Positions 27,607-39,357 of a stretch of 64,000 nucleotides of DNA are shown one piece after another (position 1 is the stretch's first letter; each line of letters starts with the position of its first letter). The notes below the pieces were generated by a model that did no database searches, had not been told where the DNA came from, and was given only the letters and a program-made list of their open reading frames with translations. This stretch comes from Rallus limicola (lineage: Eukaryota; Chordata; Aves; Gruiformes; Rallidae). The translations under genes were made by a program, and so were the position numbers. The stretch lies in assembly GCA_022605955.1 (NCBI GenBank), contig JAKCOZ010000008.1:9116001-9180000 (forward strand). Reading direction: 5' to 3'.

Positions 27607-30600
27607 ACATAAGCCAGGTCCTAATTTAAATATACAACTCTAGAAGCTGACACCCCATATGGACCTTCAAATCATATTGCACTGCTGTCCCCTCAGTCAC
27701 ACACATGCTTGCATGCTTGTTGAGAAACACATTTCCAGACTGTTCTTGCTTTTGCCTTGACCCCCTTGATCCCAGTGGAGTTCCTGACTCCCAGACAAAG
27801 CTCCCTGAACCAAGGGCCACTCCATTGGTACAAATCTATTTGCAAGTTCCCTGGAAAACTGCATGGAGCAGTTCCTGTCACCCTGCTACATTTACACAGC
27901 CCAGGTGCTACCTTTAGGCATTCTGCAGCGTAGACTGCACACAGACAGTACCTTTTTCTCTGGCTACATAGCCAGTTGGACCATTCCACTTATTTTCAAG
28001 TCTGTTGCCCAACCACCCTATAAATTAGTTTCAAATCACACCTCTTTCTCAAGCAAAATAAAAGTCTTCTCTTCCTTGCCAATCTCCAGAAACATGACAA
28101 TATTTCAAGGTGACCAACATGAAGGGTTCAAACATTGTCTTCTTTGCTGATCTCTAGCATAACTACAAACAACTTTTTTCTGGAGCCCCAGTGATCTGTC
28201 CAAGCTCCCCAACCTCACCCCTCCTTGGATGACACACAGCTGATGAGATATGGGTATGGATGATTCAGCCAGGGATGAAGGGAAAGGGGTGCCTGGCTAC
28301 AGGCTGGGATCCCAGAGATGCCCCTAGAGAGAGCTCTGATTGTTCATCTCCTTAAGACTGGCCAAGCTCCAGCCTCCCGGAATGATGGAAAATGAGGAAG
28401 AACTTGGAAATGGGGAGAAGAGAGGGCCAGTGGATAGGCAGGCATTTAGGGAGTGAGATAGCTAGAATAAGGATGATCATGGCAAAGAGGTTGCTGTTAA
28501 GGTAGAAATCTGTGAAGGTGGCATATCTGTGAGGCCAATGTTCATGGACTGGGAGGAAATTATCTGCTACAGGGCAGCTTTGTGTTGAACTATAAACTTA
28601 AAACATTAGTTTCAAGAGTTGAGGGATGTATTTCAGGATTAAGATTTTCAAGTCTGGGAAGTGAAACAAGAATAAGTGGGTGGAATAGTAGAGGAAAAGG
28701 AGCTAACTGACTTCAGAACAGTGAGGTGGGAATTACTGGACTGGGGACCTTTCATTAAGCAGAGCACAAAATACAGGTAAAAATGCCATATCAGTAATAA
28801 TTTCTCAAGTGTAGCAATATAGATGTCCAAGGTCTGGAGGAGCTCAAGCCTTCTGGATGTCAGCTTTTCTTTCATCATTTTTTCAGTGTGACTTACAAAT
28901 CTTGAAGTTAATACCATTTTCTTTGCATGATTTCCTGACCGACCTTTTTCATTGGCATCCTGCACAGTAGAATTTCAAATCCAGAAGTGTTTCTTCTTTT
29001 ACCACTTTTGAGATAATACTTTCCAAACCTATTTCATCTTTTAGTAGTCACTTGAGAGATTATTAGAACAATATTTTTTTAACTAATTTAACTTTTAATC
29101 ACATTAAAGAGCAAAAGTAGATGAATATGTTTCAAGACTAAAGTGTTTTCAGTTTCATCCTCTGGTTCTCATGCAGTAACATATTCCAAACACTAAATCA
29201 AATATTTACAATGAGATCTGACTTACTGACCTTTTTGTTAAAGAAATGAGACATTTCTTTAATATCAGGCTCTGGCAGTCTTTAGGAAAAGCCTGCATTT
29301 TGATTCTAAGGTAACTAGCATCAATTCAAGCACATTTAGAAGGCAGTATTTTAAAGGTCTATCCCCTGCATACCAAAGTGCCCAATAAGATCACCACATG
29401 ACAGTGCAAGTCACAGTAAGCTTTACTCAAAAGCCAGGACAGCCTCTGGATATCAGGTTGTTATCTGCATGACCAAGATATCAGTCACCTTAGGCTAGTT
29501 CAACACTGAGCAGAAGACCCTTGTCCACCTGAGGCAGGACTCAGAGCTCACAAGACAGCCAGTCCCAAGTTATAACAAGTGTTACAATGCACCTGAGTTT
29601 CAACACACTATTGTCAATTTAAGCTGTTAGAGAAGGACAGAGGACATAGCAATCACCTTGGAGAAATACTCTTCTACGGCTCCTCTATGTCTCTCCATAT
29701 GGAGAAGCACAGACACGGAGAGTTCAAGCTTCCCTGGCCTAAGCCAGGCAATGTCCCTCAGTAGTAATCTGAGATGACTCATATTAGTAAAAGAAAAATT
29801 TGTTTTCAAGACTCTATCTTTTCAGCCACTTGTGCTGTGGGAGTCATAAATTATGGTAACATATTCACTAGAAAGTGGAGTGAGATCATTAAATTCACTT
29901 CTCTGAAGACAACAAGAAGTCATGAGAAGTCCAGTCACTTTCAGTATCAGGCTGGGCAGAAAGGAAGGTGGTGACTTTTAGATGATTTAGGGTTTTTTCT
30001 GTAAAAGTGATATGACACACATCCTAAGAACAGTTTTGTAAGTATTTGCCCAAAAGTTTTAGGAAATATTATGAGGAGGATATCACTGAAGGATTTAAAT
30101 CGCTGTTCTGTAAGTGGAAGTAAAAATGACTGCTTGAGGGTTTTAGATGAGAGATATTGAAAGGAAATCGCAGATCAAAAGCAGACTTTCCCAGTAAAAA
30201 CTGTGTTGGAGCTAGATGAGAAAAAGTGAAGCAATAGTTCTCATCCTGTAACAGGTCAGAAGAACCCTGGTCTAGGGGATAAATGCTTTTCTGTGACTGA
30301 GGTCTACTTTATATCAATACTTGTCTTTCTCAGGTAAGATAAGTAAGATGAAGGTGACTATATGGATGATTTAATGCTCTTTACTTCTACTGAATAATTT
30401 AAGATGAAGACATTTTACCTTCATGCTGTTATTGCATCCTTTGGTGTAGTCCAAGACATAGCTAAGACTTGCCAATTTTAGACATTTCCCATATTGTTTC
30501 AAGGAACAGAACATGATACATTTTCAGCACTGTAATTTGGTTTTTAAAGAAAATAATCTCAAGGCTACTATTAAGTAAGTACATTTCCTAATTATTTCAA

Positions 30601-31584
30601 ATGCTTTAGGTTAAATCCTAAAAAAGGTAAGACATACTTACACCTCTGATAAGATCAGATCCAGAAAGTTCCCAGTGGCTGAACTGGGAATACCTGTCAG
30701 TTTCCTAGCTAGGGTAAATGGAGTTGTACTGATTTACATCAACCTCATATCTGACCCAGCTGAGATTCCATTTTAAGTGGACTGCAGCATCAGACCCACA
30801 TTTTGCCTAATTCACCAGATAGCCAGGAAATGCCTTCCAAGCAAAGTTCATCATTTTCACAGGCAGGAGATTCTGGTATTATTTTAAATATTAGGGAATT
30901 CCTCATGTTGAAAAAAAAAAAAATCAATAATAAATAAATAAAAACTACATGAGCACCGTATGTACAATTAATCACAAGCTTTGTTGTGAACCTGTTTTTC
31001 CATCACCCCACTGTCATGTTCTCAAGTCAATCCACTGCAGCAGCAGCAACCCTGAACTGCAGTAATCGAGCAGGATACCAATGTAATACAGTGATTTTTT
31101 TTCTTACATTTTCCTCCAACAAAACTTATTCATCATAATATGGTATTAACATTGAATCAAAATGATAACTGATATTTCTGTGTTATTAACAACTTTGCTG
31201 ATAGGAAGGAAAAGTATTTGATATAAGAAGAGGCTGGGGCAGCCACATGTGGGCACAGAATATAACCCCAAGGACCTAGGGGATGAAACCTAGGTTGAAA
31301 ATTCCAAAGTATTTTAAAAAATTAGAGAAACTTGTGGAAAAAAACCCCATTCAATAATGGAATGTGCACAATTCTACAGTAAATCAGGATTCAGCAACAA
31401 GATGCACAGCCTAAGGAATAACTGGATAGCTCATGCCATTGCAGAAAGCTTTAAGGACTATTGTGAAATTCAAGTTCAACATCAGTTAACAACACTGTGC
31501 TGTTGCAAGAGAAAAACATTGTAATGAGAAACATAAACAGGGGTATAATTTATAGACAGGTGACGTAATCCTTCTGTTATTCTT
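27607..31584. other. Intergenic DNA, no gene seen
   Basis: No gene or clear repeat. A 13-base A run followed by taaataaata-type sequence lies at 30,911-30,945. Confidence 0.45.
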
Positions 31585-31955
31585 AGCATTGGTAAGGTCC
31601 CAGCTGGAGTATTTTGTCCAGTTTTGGGCATCATATTTCAAGAAAGATGTGTATCAGCTGAAGACTCCAAATGAGAGTAACTAAAATTTAATGAAAAACA
31701 ACATACAGGCAGAACTAAGCACTTTCAGATTTTTTGCCACAGAAAAGAGAATATTAAAGGTGACATGGTAATTGTCTTCAAATCTTTATAACACTACTGC
31801 AAAGAAGAAAGGAAGGTGATGGTCTCCAAGTTCATGGAAAATAAAACAGTATGTTAAAATGTAGCAGGGAAGATTTCAGCTGGGAGCAGGACAAACTTTT
31901 TCACCATGAAGTACTGCAACGGATTGTTCAGGAGGATAGTGGCATCAAAGTGAGC
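31585..31955 (+). mobile_element. Old CR1/L3-like LINE fragment (plus strand)
   Basis: The text 'ggtaaggtcccagctggagtattttgtccagttttgggcatca', 'tttcaagaaagatgtg', 'cagaaaagagaatattaaaggtgacatggtaat' and 'gacaaactttttcacc' parallels, in order, the reverse-transcriptase C-terminal part of CR1-type elements. Divergence is much higher than for the CR1 copy at 12.8 kb, and the reading frame is destroyed, so this is an older insertion. Confidence 0.7.
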
Positions 31956-32440
31956 AGGGGCCAGCTACTCCCTTAGGGACTGGCAGCCAAGGAGCCATGT
32001 GCAAAGCCACAGATAGCAGGGCAGACACCCACCAATTCCCAGAGAGGAATTGAGGCAGGCCAAAGGAGGCAGCTCCAAGCCCTAGTCATCAGACAAGTCC
32101 TGGGGCAGGCCAAGGTCCAGACAAGGAGTCAGCCAGCAGACTGGGATCAGGCAAGATCAGACTTGGGCCTAGCCAAGCTAAGCCAAGCTGGGGCAGGGAC
32201 AGATGGCCCTGAGCTGGGCTAAAACTAGGGTTCTGGGACCAAGGACAGGCATGGGGGTTATTCCAGGGGTGCTGGTCAGGGCCATTCAAGCCCTGCTGTG
32301 GCAGGTAGAATGCCATATGGAAAGTCTGGGGGTCTTCAACAGCAGCCTAGACAAAATCCTTGCAAGATGGGCACAAGTATCTCTGATCTGGCCCTGGGTC
32401 AGAAGGAGAGATCAGATGACTTCTAGGCTTGCCTTCTTTA
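31956..32440. other. G+C-richer island of unknown origin
   Basis: This stretch is noticeably richer in G+C than its surroundings, with many gcca/ggca and caggcaag words, including an imperfect direct repeat around 'gcctagccaagctaagccaagctggggcag'. It directly abuts the old CR1-like fragment. Overlapping open frames on both strands (32,089-32,316 minus; 32,203-32,454 plus) show no domain. It may be an unrecognised LTR or repeat fragment. Confidence 0.4.
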
Positions 32441-33399
32441 TTTTGCTATCTTAAGTTTGGTGACATAGGTCTGAATTACCATACATCTGCTGCGGCTCTT
32501 AATGGTCCTGGATTAAAAAGCAGGAAATATCTTCCCCACTTGTAGGGAAAATACATAGGACATTGAAATTTATCATTCCAGCAATATGGTTACACTGATG
32601 ACATTTTCAGTTTGGATAATCTGCTTTCACCCCTATGAACGTAAATATTCTATATGGTTAATACAAATATAATGAATGGTGAATACTAATGTATTAGCTG
32701 TTTCTATAGAGTAGAAAGTAGATTATTTCTTCAGCTGTGTTTCCTTTGACCCTTAAGATTTATGGTTTCCATACTCAGATTATTTGCTCACCCAAGTCAT
32801 ACCACTTTTGCCAAAGAAAGAATATGTATAAATTAATGTCCACAAATTGAAAATTATAGTCAGGCCACACTTCTGTAAGCCTGACATCCTTCCAGATGTT
32901 ACGGAAGTCATTATTTCCTGTACTCTTGCTGTTAATTTAACCTGTATTTTTATAACTTGTAGTCATTATGTGTTTCCACTTTTTCCCTCTCATTTTACTT
33001 ATGGATTGATTTTATTAGAATCTTTCTTAACTGCTTACCAAATGTGGGATTCAGGTATCCAGATAGGCTCTGGTATCACCAATGCTCCCCATACATCTAG
33101 TGCCTAATTATCACAGCACACTTTAAAAAGAAAAGCCTAGGTCAAGCCCAGTTCAAGTATTTTGGGTGTGATATTGAGTAACTTGGCTTTCCTCTGAATG
33201 GAGGAACAATACCATAAATTTCCCTGTAATATATTTTTTTATTTGTGTTTATCTTCAGGTGAAAGGGAGAACTACAATACATGGTATAGTGTGGTGCTGA
33301 GTTGATGTTTGTGTTGAAATAGGAGACCAAGTAACCACATTTTAACCAGTTAAGCATTAACCCAGATGCTTTTTTTAAAGTCAGGAGGAAATATTTTAA
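32441..33399. other. Intergenic DNA, no gene seen
   Basis: A+T-rich sequence without recognisable genes or repeats. Confidence 0.45.
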
Positions 33400-33425
33400 T
33401 TTTTTTTTTTTTTTTTGGGGGGGGG
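33400..33425. repeat. T17 followed by G9 homopolymer pair
   Basis: Seventeen T (33400-33416) run directly into nine G (33417-33425), followed by tgggg. The G-rich half could form a quadruplex with the following run. Length is probably variable. Confidence 0.95.
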
Positions 33426-33520
33426 TGGGGAATGAGGGAATGAATTTAACTATATTCTTTCAGGGATCAATGGAGCTAGAATATTTGTAGTAGACTCTTT
33501 TCCAGCTTTTTCTTTTCCAG

Positions 33521-33618
33521 ACAATTCAGAATGGATTAAGCATTTGGGAAGACAGCTGGATCAAGGTTGTAAGCTTCAACTAAAGCAGTTGGTGCAGCAC
33601 TATGCCATAGCTGTGAAG
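33521..33618 (+). other. Speculative 98-nt exon-like segment, product unknown
   Basis: A strong pyrimidine tract ending in cttttccag precedes an open frame of 32 codons (after two leading bases) that stops exactly at AAG|GTAAGC, a near-consensus donor. The peptide begins NSEWIKHLGRQL and is rich in K, Q and L. It lies on the plus strand between KALRN and CCDC14, where ROPN1 would be expected. The EWIKHL region is faintly reminiscent of the C-terminal part of ropporin-like proteins, but this is too weak to call. Chance splice-like pairs of this quality are expected in DNA of this length, and I found no partner exons. Confidence 0.15.
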
Positions 33619-34327
33619 GTAAGCCCAAAAGAGCTCCTTTGTTTGTCAGCGATATGACTGATGAAAAAATATCCTGGCTTCTGCTATTCTTGACACACTC
33701 TGTTTTTGTATGGTTACTGTAGCTGCCTGGAGTGAACTCCTTGTGTCAAAGAAATAGTTGAGCTTCTTTTCACCACTACCTAATATTCAGACAATCTCTG
33801 TCAAAGAAACCCAAGGATATGAGGGAAACTTAGTATCATAGCATGGGTTTTCAGTTACTAAGAAACCCAATGCGCAGGTAGTGGGTTTGAATCTAACAGC
33901 AAATGATAGCCAGTTCATATGGGAAGCAGATTGCAGTCGTCTTGCATAGTCTCACGAAACCAGAATGTAAATCCAACCCAGAAAATACAGTCACAGATTT
34001 CACTATGGATTCAAAAAAGTACCTAGATACTTCTCACAGCACTTAAACATGTTGCATCTTCCATTCTTTTAGCCACTCTCTCATCCCAAATACCAGTGTT
34101 GGGCAAGTGTTTACACACAAAAGATTGCATAGTTCCATAATTCATATGTGAGACACCATTTGAAGGATTACCAGAGCACTGTTGTCATATTGGTATAATT
34201 GAGTTTATTTTCTAGAAGAAAGCTTTAGCTCAGATGAGATTATGTCATAGATGTGAGCAAGGCAATAGATTACACTGAGACAATCAAGAGTGGACTTTAA
34301 AAAAAAAGTTGGAAAAAAAGTTTGTAA

Positions 34328-34392
34328 TCAGAATCTCAGAATCATCTATCTTAGAAGGGACCTTCTGAGATCATCTGAATGATTTGGTACAG
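34328..34392 (-). mobile_element. Very short CR1-like fragment
   Basis: The segment 'cagaatctcagaatcat' followed by 'cttagaagggaccttctgagatcatct' resembles the complement of a CR1 3' terminus. Only about 65 bp are recognisable, so assignment rests on a short match. Confidence 0.55.
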
Positions 34393-37300
34393 CTCAAATG
34401 GAAGTAGGAGCTTCACACAGAAATTTGTGGATAAAGCTCTATTGGCTGTTTGCAATTGATGTGTATTATTTTAAAAATCTCTCAGTATAACTTTTTATCT
34501 ATGGATCTGCTCCTCAAAGAACAAGGGTTACAGGATTTAACCTTGGTGGGACAAACTTAATTGACACTTGTCTTCAATACCCTCACCGCTAACACTCATT
34601 CCAAAACCTGCCTCACAGGAAATTTGAACCAACAGTCTTAGTAAAGTCAATTCTTTTTAGATATTTCATTTGCTTCTCTTCTCTTGCTTAATTTCTTTTT
34701 CTAATTTAAAATGTAAATGAGAATAGCTTTGGGAAATTAATCTATTGTTAAGAATTTGTTTTTCTCCTAAAACCATCAGCCTCTAGATCTGCTATTAAAC
34801 TTATGTACAGTAGAAATGGCCTGTAAGTTTTTTTAAGGATCATTTTGATGTCAGAGCTTATATTTAGTAGAGCAATCAAATTTTAGCCCAAAATTACTAT
34901 TTTCATATATACATTTTCACACAACCCAAACAAAAAAACCCCACCAAAACCAGTCCTGCCAGTTGGATTGCATGAAAATATAAGGTTTGACAAACATTCT
35001 ATGAAATATCTGTGGAATTGCCCTACTGTTACTTAAACTAAAGTACGTGTGGATACATTTTAAGGCAACGACAAGCCAGTGTTTGGTTTAACCTCAATTC
35101 TTATTCTCTGTTCCCGTGGCGCCATCTCGTGCGTGTCAGGCTTCACGTACAGGCATTTTGTGCAACAGGATATCATCAGCCTCCTCAAAATCTGGGTTGT
35201 TATTTTAACTGTCATCAGCTCATAAAGGTGAAACCAGCTTGGATCTCAGTGACGTTTCCTGCAGTTCATAACTCAATACCCCTTGGAGCCGACCCTTGCG
35301 AGAACTTCTTGAGGCGAAGAGCATTTAAAGTGCTTCGCAAAGGATACTTCACTTTAACACTGGCAGGCAGGCCAAAACTAGGTTCTTTTGATTTTTTTTC
35401 CCACTGTATTTACATATGAGGAAGACGAAATTAATGTCTTATACACCCGTTCATTCCAAAGGCATTGCAAAATCAAAAGCTGATGACAGGCCTGCTGAAC
35501 CACACAGGGCCTCCATGCAGCAATTCCTGCTGCAGCTTTCAATAAGCGTGATTGAACTAAAGCATATCTTTCACTAACACCAATTGAAAATCTAGTAGAA
35601 CACTTCGCAGATTCTTCTCACACCTATTCTAAAATTGCACCACAACACCAGGGTTCATAATGTGCAGGTTAACCTTGTCTTTATATCTTTCCCCATGAAA
35701 CTGAAAAGTTGTCTACTGAGTTTCTGCTTCCTCCAACAGTATTGTTACTGTAATTAAGACGTTCCCTAAGCCTGTCTTTGACAAATGAAGTACTTGTTTT
35801 CTTAGGGTTATATTCTTAACTACGTATTTATTACTATCCATTGCCCCTTTTCCATTTGTTTCATGTAGATTGAGGGATAGGTGAACACAGCTGTGCATTT
35901 TCTTTCCATCAGCCAGTTTGTAGCTTCATTCCTTAACTGCAGACTTAGGGGGCTGGTGCACCTACCAAAATATTCTTTAACAATCACCAGTTATCACTGA
36001 TATTCTCAGTCTACTTGTCTCATAAAAAGTTCCTGATTTTGTGACATACTGCCTTGTTAAGTCCACACAATTTTTTGGTTGTAACCCATTTAAAGAAAAG
36101 CTTAATAATGTTGCTAGTGCTTGATTGTGCTTAATTAGGCCACTAGACCTTGCAGTACTTGTAGCAGGAAACTTCCAGAACTTAGACTGAATGAGAACAG
36201 GATTTGGTTTTCCTACGTAGGTACTGAAAAAGCCTCCTTTTCTGATGAAACTGGATCATTTGACAAATGTCTTTTCTTGCCTTTATTAGCTTCATTTTGA
36301 TGCTTTCTCTCCTTCCTGAAAGGAAAGAGCTTTGTGTCACTTCATCTGTGAATCATCCTCTCAAAAATCCTTGGTCCCCAAAAGCTGTATTCTAAGGATA
36401 TCTATTTGTTTGTCATTATTAAGCACATCAGTCTTGTATACAGTTTACTGTATCACCCTGGTATTTCAACTTAAAATGTAAATTATTTAGGGTAAAAATA
36501 AGCTTTTTTTGTTATTTTCAATGATGCTTCATACAACATGGATAGCACCTTTAGCATTAAGATTTCAAATACAACCACCTATACTTTTTAATTATTTGCA
36601 ATTCAGGCAGCTTGTCCCTGGTTAATGATGTGAGTATCTTCTTCCACATGCATTTTTGCCCTGTATTACATAGATCCTGCCACTGTTCTCTAAATTAGGT
36701 CCAATTTGTCAACCTCTTTGTGGTAGGGAAGCATGTTGTGTCAGAGCAGAGTTAATAACCCGTTAGTCTGTAACACCTTTTTTTTCCCACATAGAAGGTC
36801 CAATGCATGATGGCCTGTGTTAAGCTATGATAACCCATCTCACACTTTGTTCTGTTTCACTGGTTAGATTTTGTTGTACAATATTTGCAAAAATAATACA
36901 TTATTCTTCCTCTCTAACAATAATAAAATCTTTATTTCTTTACACAAGCTAATTCCTTAGATATGGCACAAGATCAGATTTTAGATAAATCATGAAAATC
37001 TGAGAAGACCCTTCATCTATTCAGGACAACCCTGCCTATCATGATGCTTTTATTTATGTGGCATTTTCCAGGTTTTATTTTTAACTGCCTTTACCATTAT
37101 TTCTACACCAAATGGTTCTGGAACATGGGAGACTGACAGTGTTTGTGTTCTCAAAGGCTGAGAAACCTGGCCTTGGCCACTTCCAAAAATTATAGCCACG
37201 GAAATGTTTGGGGAATGTTAGTTTTCTGTCAACCAGGAAGAAAAGATGAAATTGGTTTAATGAAATGCAAGGGAATTTCATTTTCTCTCAGAAACGTAGC

Positions 37301-38719
37301 TTGGTCAAGAGTATAAATAACAATATAATATTATGTATGAATGCAGTACATGACATTGAAGCATTTCAGTATTTAAAACAAAGAATGGGCTTTTTTTTTA
37401 ATCACAGTTTTACCATAATAGACAAGTCCAGACATATTCAGTGATTTCTCAAACTGTTTCGATGAAGGAAGGTAATGTCAGTCAGAAAAAATACCTAACT
37501 GCTCCAGTAGCAAACTCTATGCTCAGAATACACTGTTGCTAACTGTAGTTTTATCACAAGTCTCCTGACAACTTACACTTGTCTTTAAGACTGACGACTT
37601 GTAAATCTGTGACTTATAAGAATTTTAATTCTTTATGCATTTTTTTCACCTTTACAGTTACATTTTAAAAGTATTTATAAGACAATCTTGTATCCATCAT
37701 TTAAAAATGGTTCAGCTGACAGGAATGGAACTTGATAGTCTTCTGTATTAATATTCTTTTTGATGAAAAAATGAAGTGTTCTATGTGTCTTCAAGTAATA
37801 CATCAAAAGATGGGACTGTGGTTGCGAGGGGGGAGGTGTGTTTTTTCTTTCTAGATATTACTTGTGAAACTGGATAATTCTTCCTCAATTATTTAAGTTG
37901 GTGCAGTCACATCTATCAGTTCAATGAGAATTTATTCATAAACTTCCATCAACCCCCTTAAGAAAAAAAGTATATGAATGGTTCCAGCACTGGGTAAGTA
38001 GTTGCCACATATCTTTTTGAGGTATCTTCATTTGCTTTCATTTTTAAAAAAGTTTTTATTCCTACTTTTAGCTCATCACCTATTACTATGAATGATCTTC
38101 TCATTTTAATGTTTTGAAAAAGAAAAATCAAAGCAGTCTCTAGATTCCTGCTAGAAAAGCCTTCTGGTGGGGTTTTGGTTTTTGGGTTTGTTTTTTTTTT
38201 ACAGGATGATATATATCTTCACAATTTAGTTTTCCTTCAAGTTCAGCATAGATTCACTGCAAATGCTAACACAGTAATACCTAATAACAATACAGTTCAT
38301 GCATTGGGATAGCATAGATCTTGAATATTTATATGCACTTCTGCTATAGTACTCTTAATAACATAGTAATGTAACCACATTTTCAGGCTGAGTGAACGTA
38401 ATTGCTTTCAAGGCGATGTTTTTAGGAGGTCTATTTATTCAGCTAATAAAACCCACAACATTCAGAATACTAACACACCAGTGTGTGTGTGAAACCTGAG
38501 GCACCATCCTTATCACCCATGTACCCTTGTGTTTTCTGGGACTGCCAGAGATTTAACCTGAGCTGATAGCCAGCGTGGAGAACTAGAGCTGATGGGTTTT
38601 GCCCATACACAGAACACCCTCGGACTTCCTACCACCCTTTGACCTTCTGTGCCCCTGAGGACCCGCAGGGCACAGACTGCACAAGCAAGCAGAGGCTGAG
38701 GCAGTTTTGTGCGCAGTCT
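34393..38719. other. Intergenic DNA, no gene seen
   Basis: About 4.3 kb of A+T-rich DNA. A frame at 35,129-35,419 carries a few CpGs and looks a little less random than its neighbours, but it has no recognisable domain and no persuasive exon structure. The stretch is the distal upstream flank of CCDC14. Confidence 0.4.
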
Positions 38720-38744
38720 CCCCCCCCCCCCCCCCCCCCCCCCC
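38720..38744. repeat. Poly-C tract, 25 uninterrupted C
   Basis: Twenty-five C in a row about 600 bp upstream of the CCDC14 start codon, at the edge of its CpG island. Proline-rich and glycine-rich ORFs around it (38,513-38,972) arise from the homopolymer and are not genes. Length is probably polymorphic or subject to sequencing error. Confidence 0.95.
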
Positions 38745-39082
38745 AAGGTGCCAGGTTCCATGCAGGGTGGCCCGCCCACAGGCGAGACCCGTTTTTTCGT
38801 GCATGGGATGACAGCGCTGCCCCAGAGGGCCTGGACTCCCCAAGGATCCTTAAGGCGCCGGCCGGGACGCCGTGAGGGGACAGCACTGAGGCGGGAAGAC
38901 TCTGCTACGAATGGTGATTTTATTTCTTATTATCAGAGAAGGAGGTGCCGGGGCTGCTCGGTGGGGCGGTGAGCGAACGCTGAACCCCAAAGCTAACGTA
39001 CAACCCCCTCGAGCACAGCACCCCTCAGTCCCGCCCATTCCCCATTCGATTGGCTCCTCACTCCTATTTTCCACCAATCCCC

Positions 39083-39112
39083 GACTCCCCGACTCCCCGA
39101 CTCCCCGACTCC
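39083..39112. repeat. 8-bp tandem repeat (gactcccc)
   Basis: The unit gactcccc is repeated nearly four times without mismatch inside the CCDC14 promoter island, between two CCAAT-type boxes. It is a short minisatellite likely to vary in copy number. Confidence 0.9.
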
Positions 39113-39324
39113 GCTCCGCAGTGCCTTCCCGCGTCGGTTGCCGCCGGCGGGCAGCGTGTAGCCGTCAGGCGGGGTCGTTAGCCCCGCCTCTCTGCAGAGG
39201 CTGGCCTGTCTCTCAGGCAAGTAAGCTCGCGATTGGTCGGCGCGGGGTACGTACTCTGCGGGCGGGGGCAGAGCGGGATGGCCGGTAGTCCCGCCCCGTG
39301 TCGATCGGGGCCGAGACAGCAGGC

Positions 39325-39357
39325 ATGGCCCGGTGGGGGGCTCCGCGGCCCGGCAAG
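39325..39357 (+). CDS. CCDC14: CCDC14 coding exon 1
   Basis: Eleven codons, [11 protein letters not shown], ending in AAG|GTGCGT with phase 0. The ATG context ggcATGG is a good initiation context. Short, basic and CpG-rich. Confidence 0.92.

Noticed and set aside
38513..38972. Several overlapping ORFs with poly-Pro or poly-Gly runs
   Set aside because: All are created by the 25-C homopolymer.
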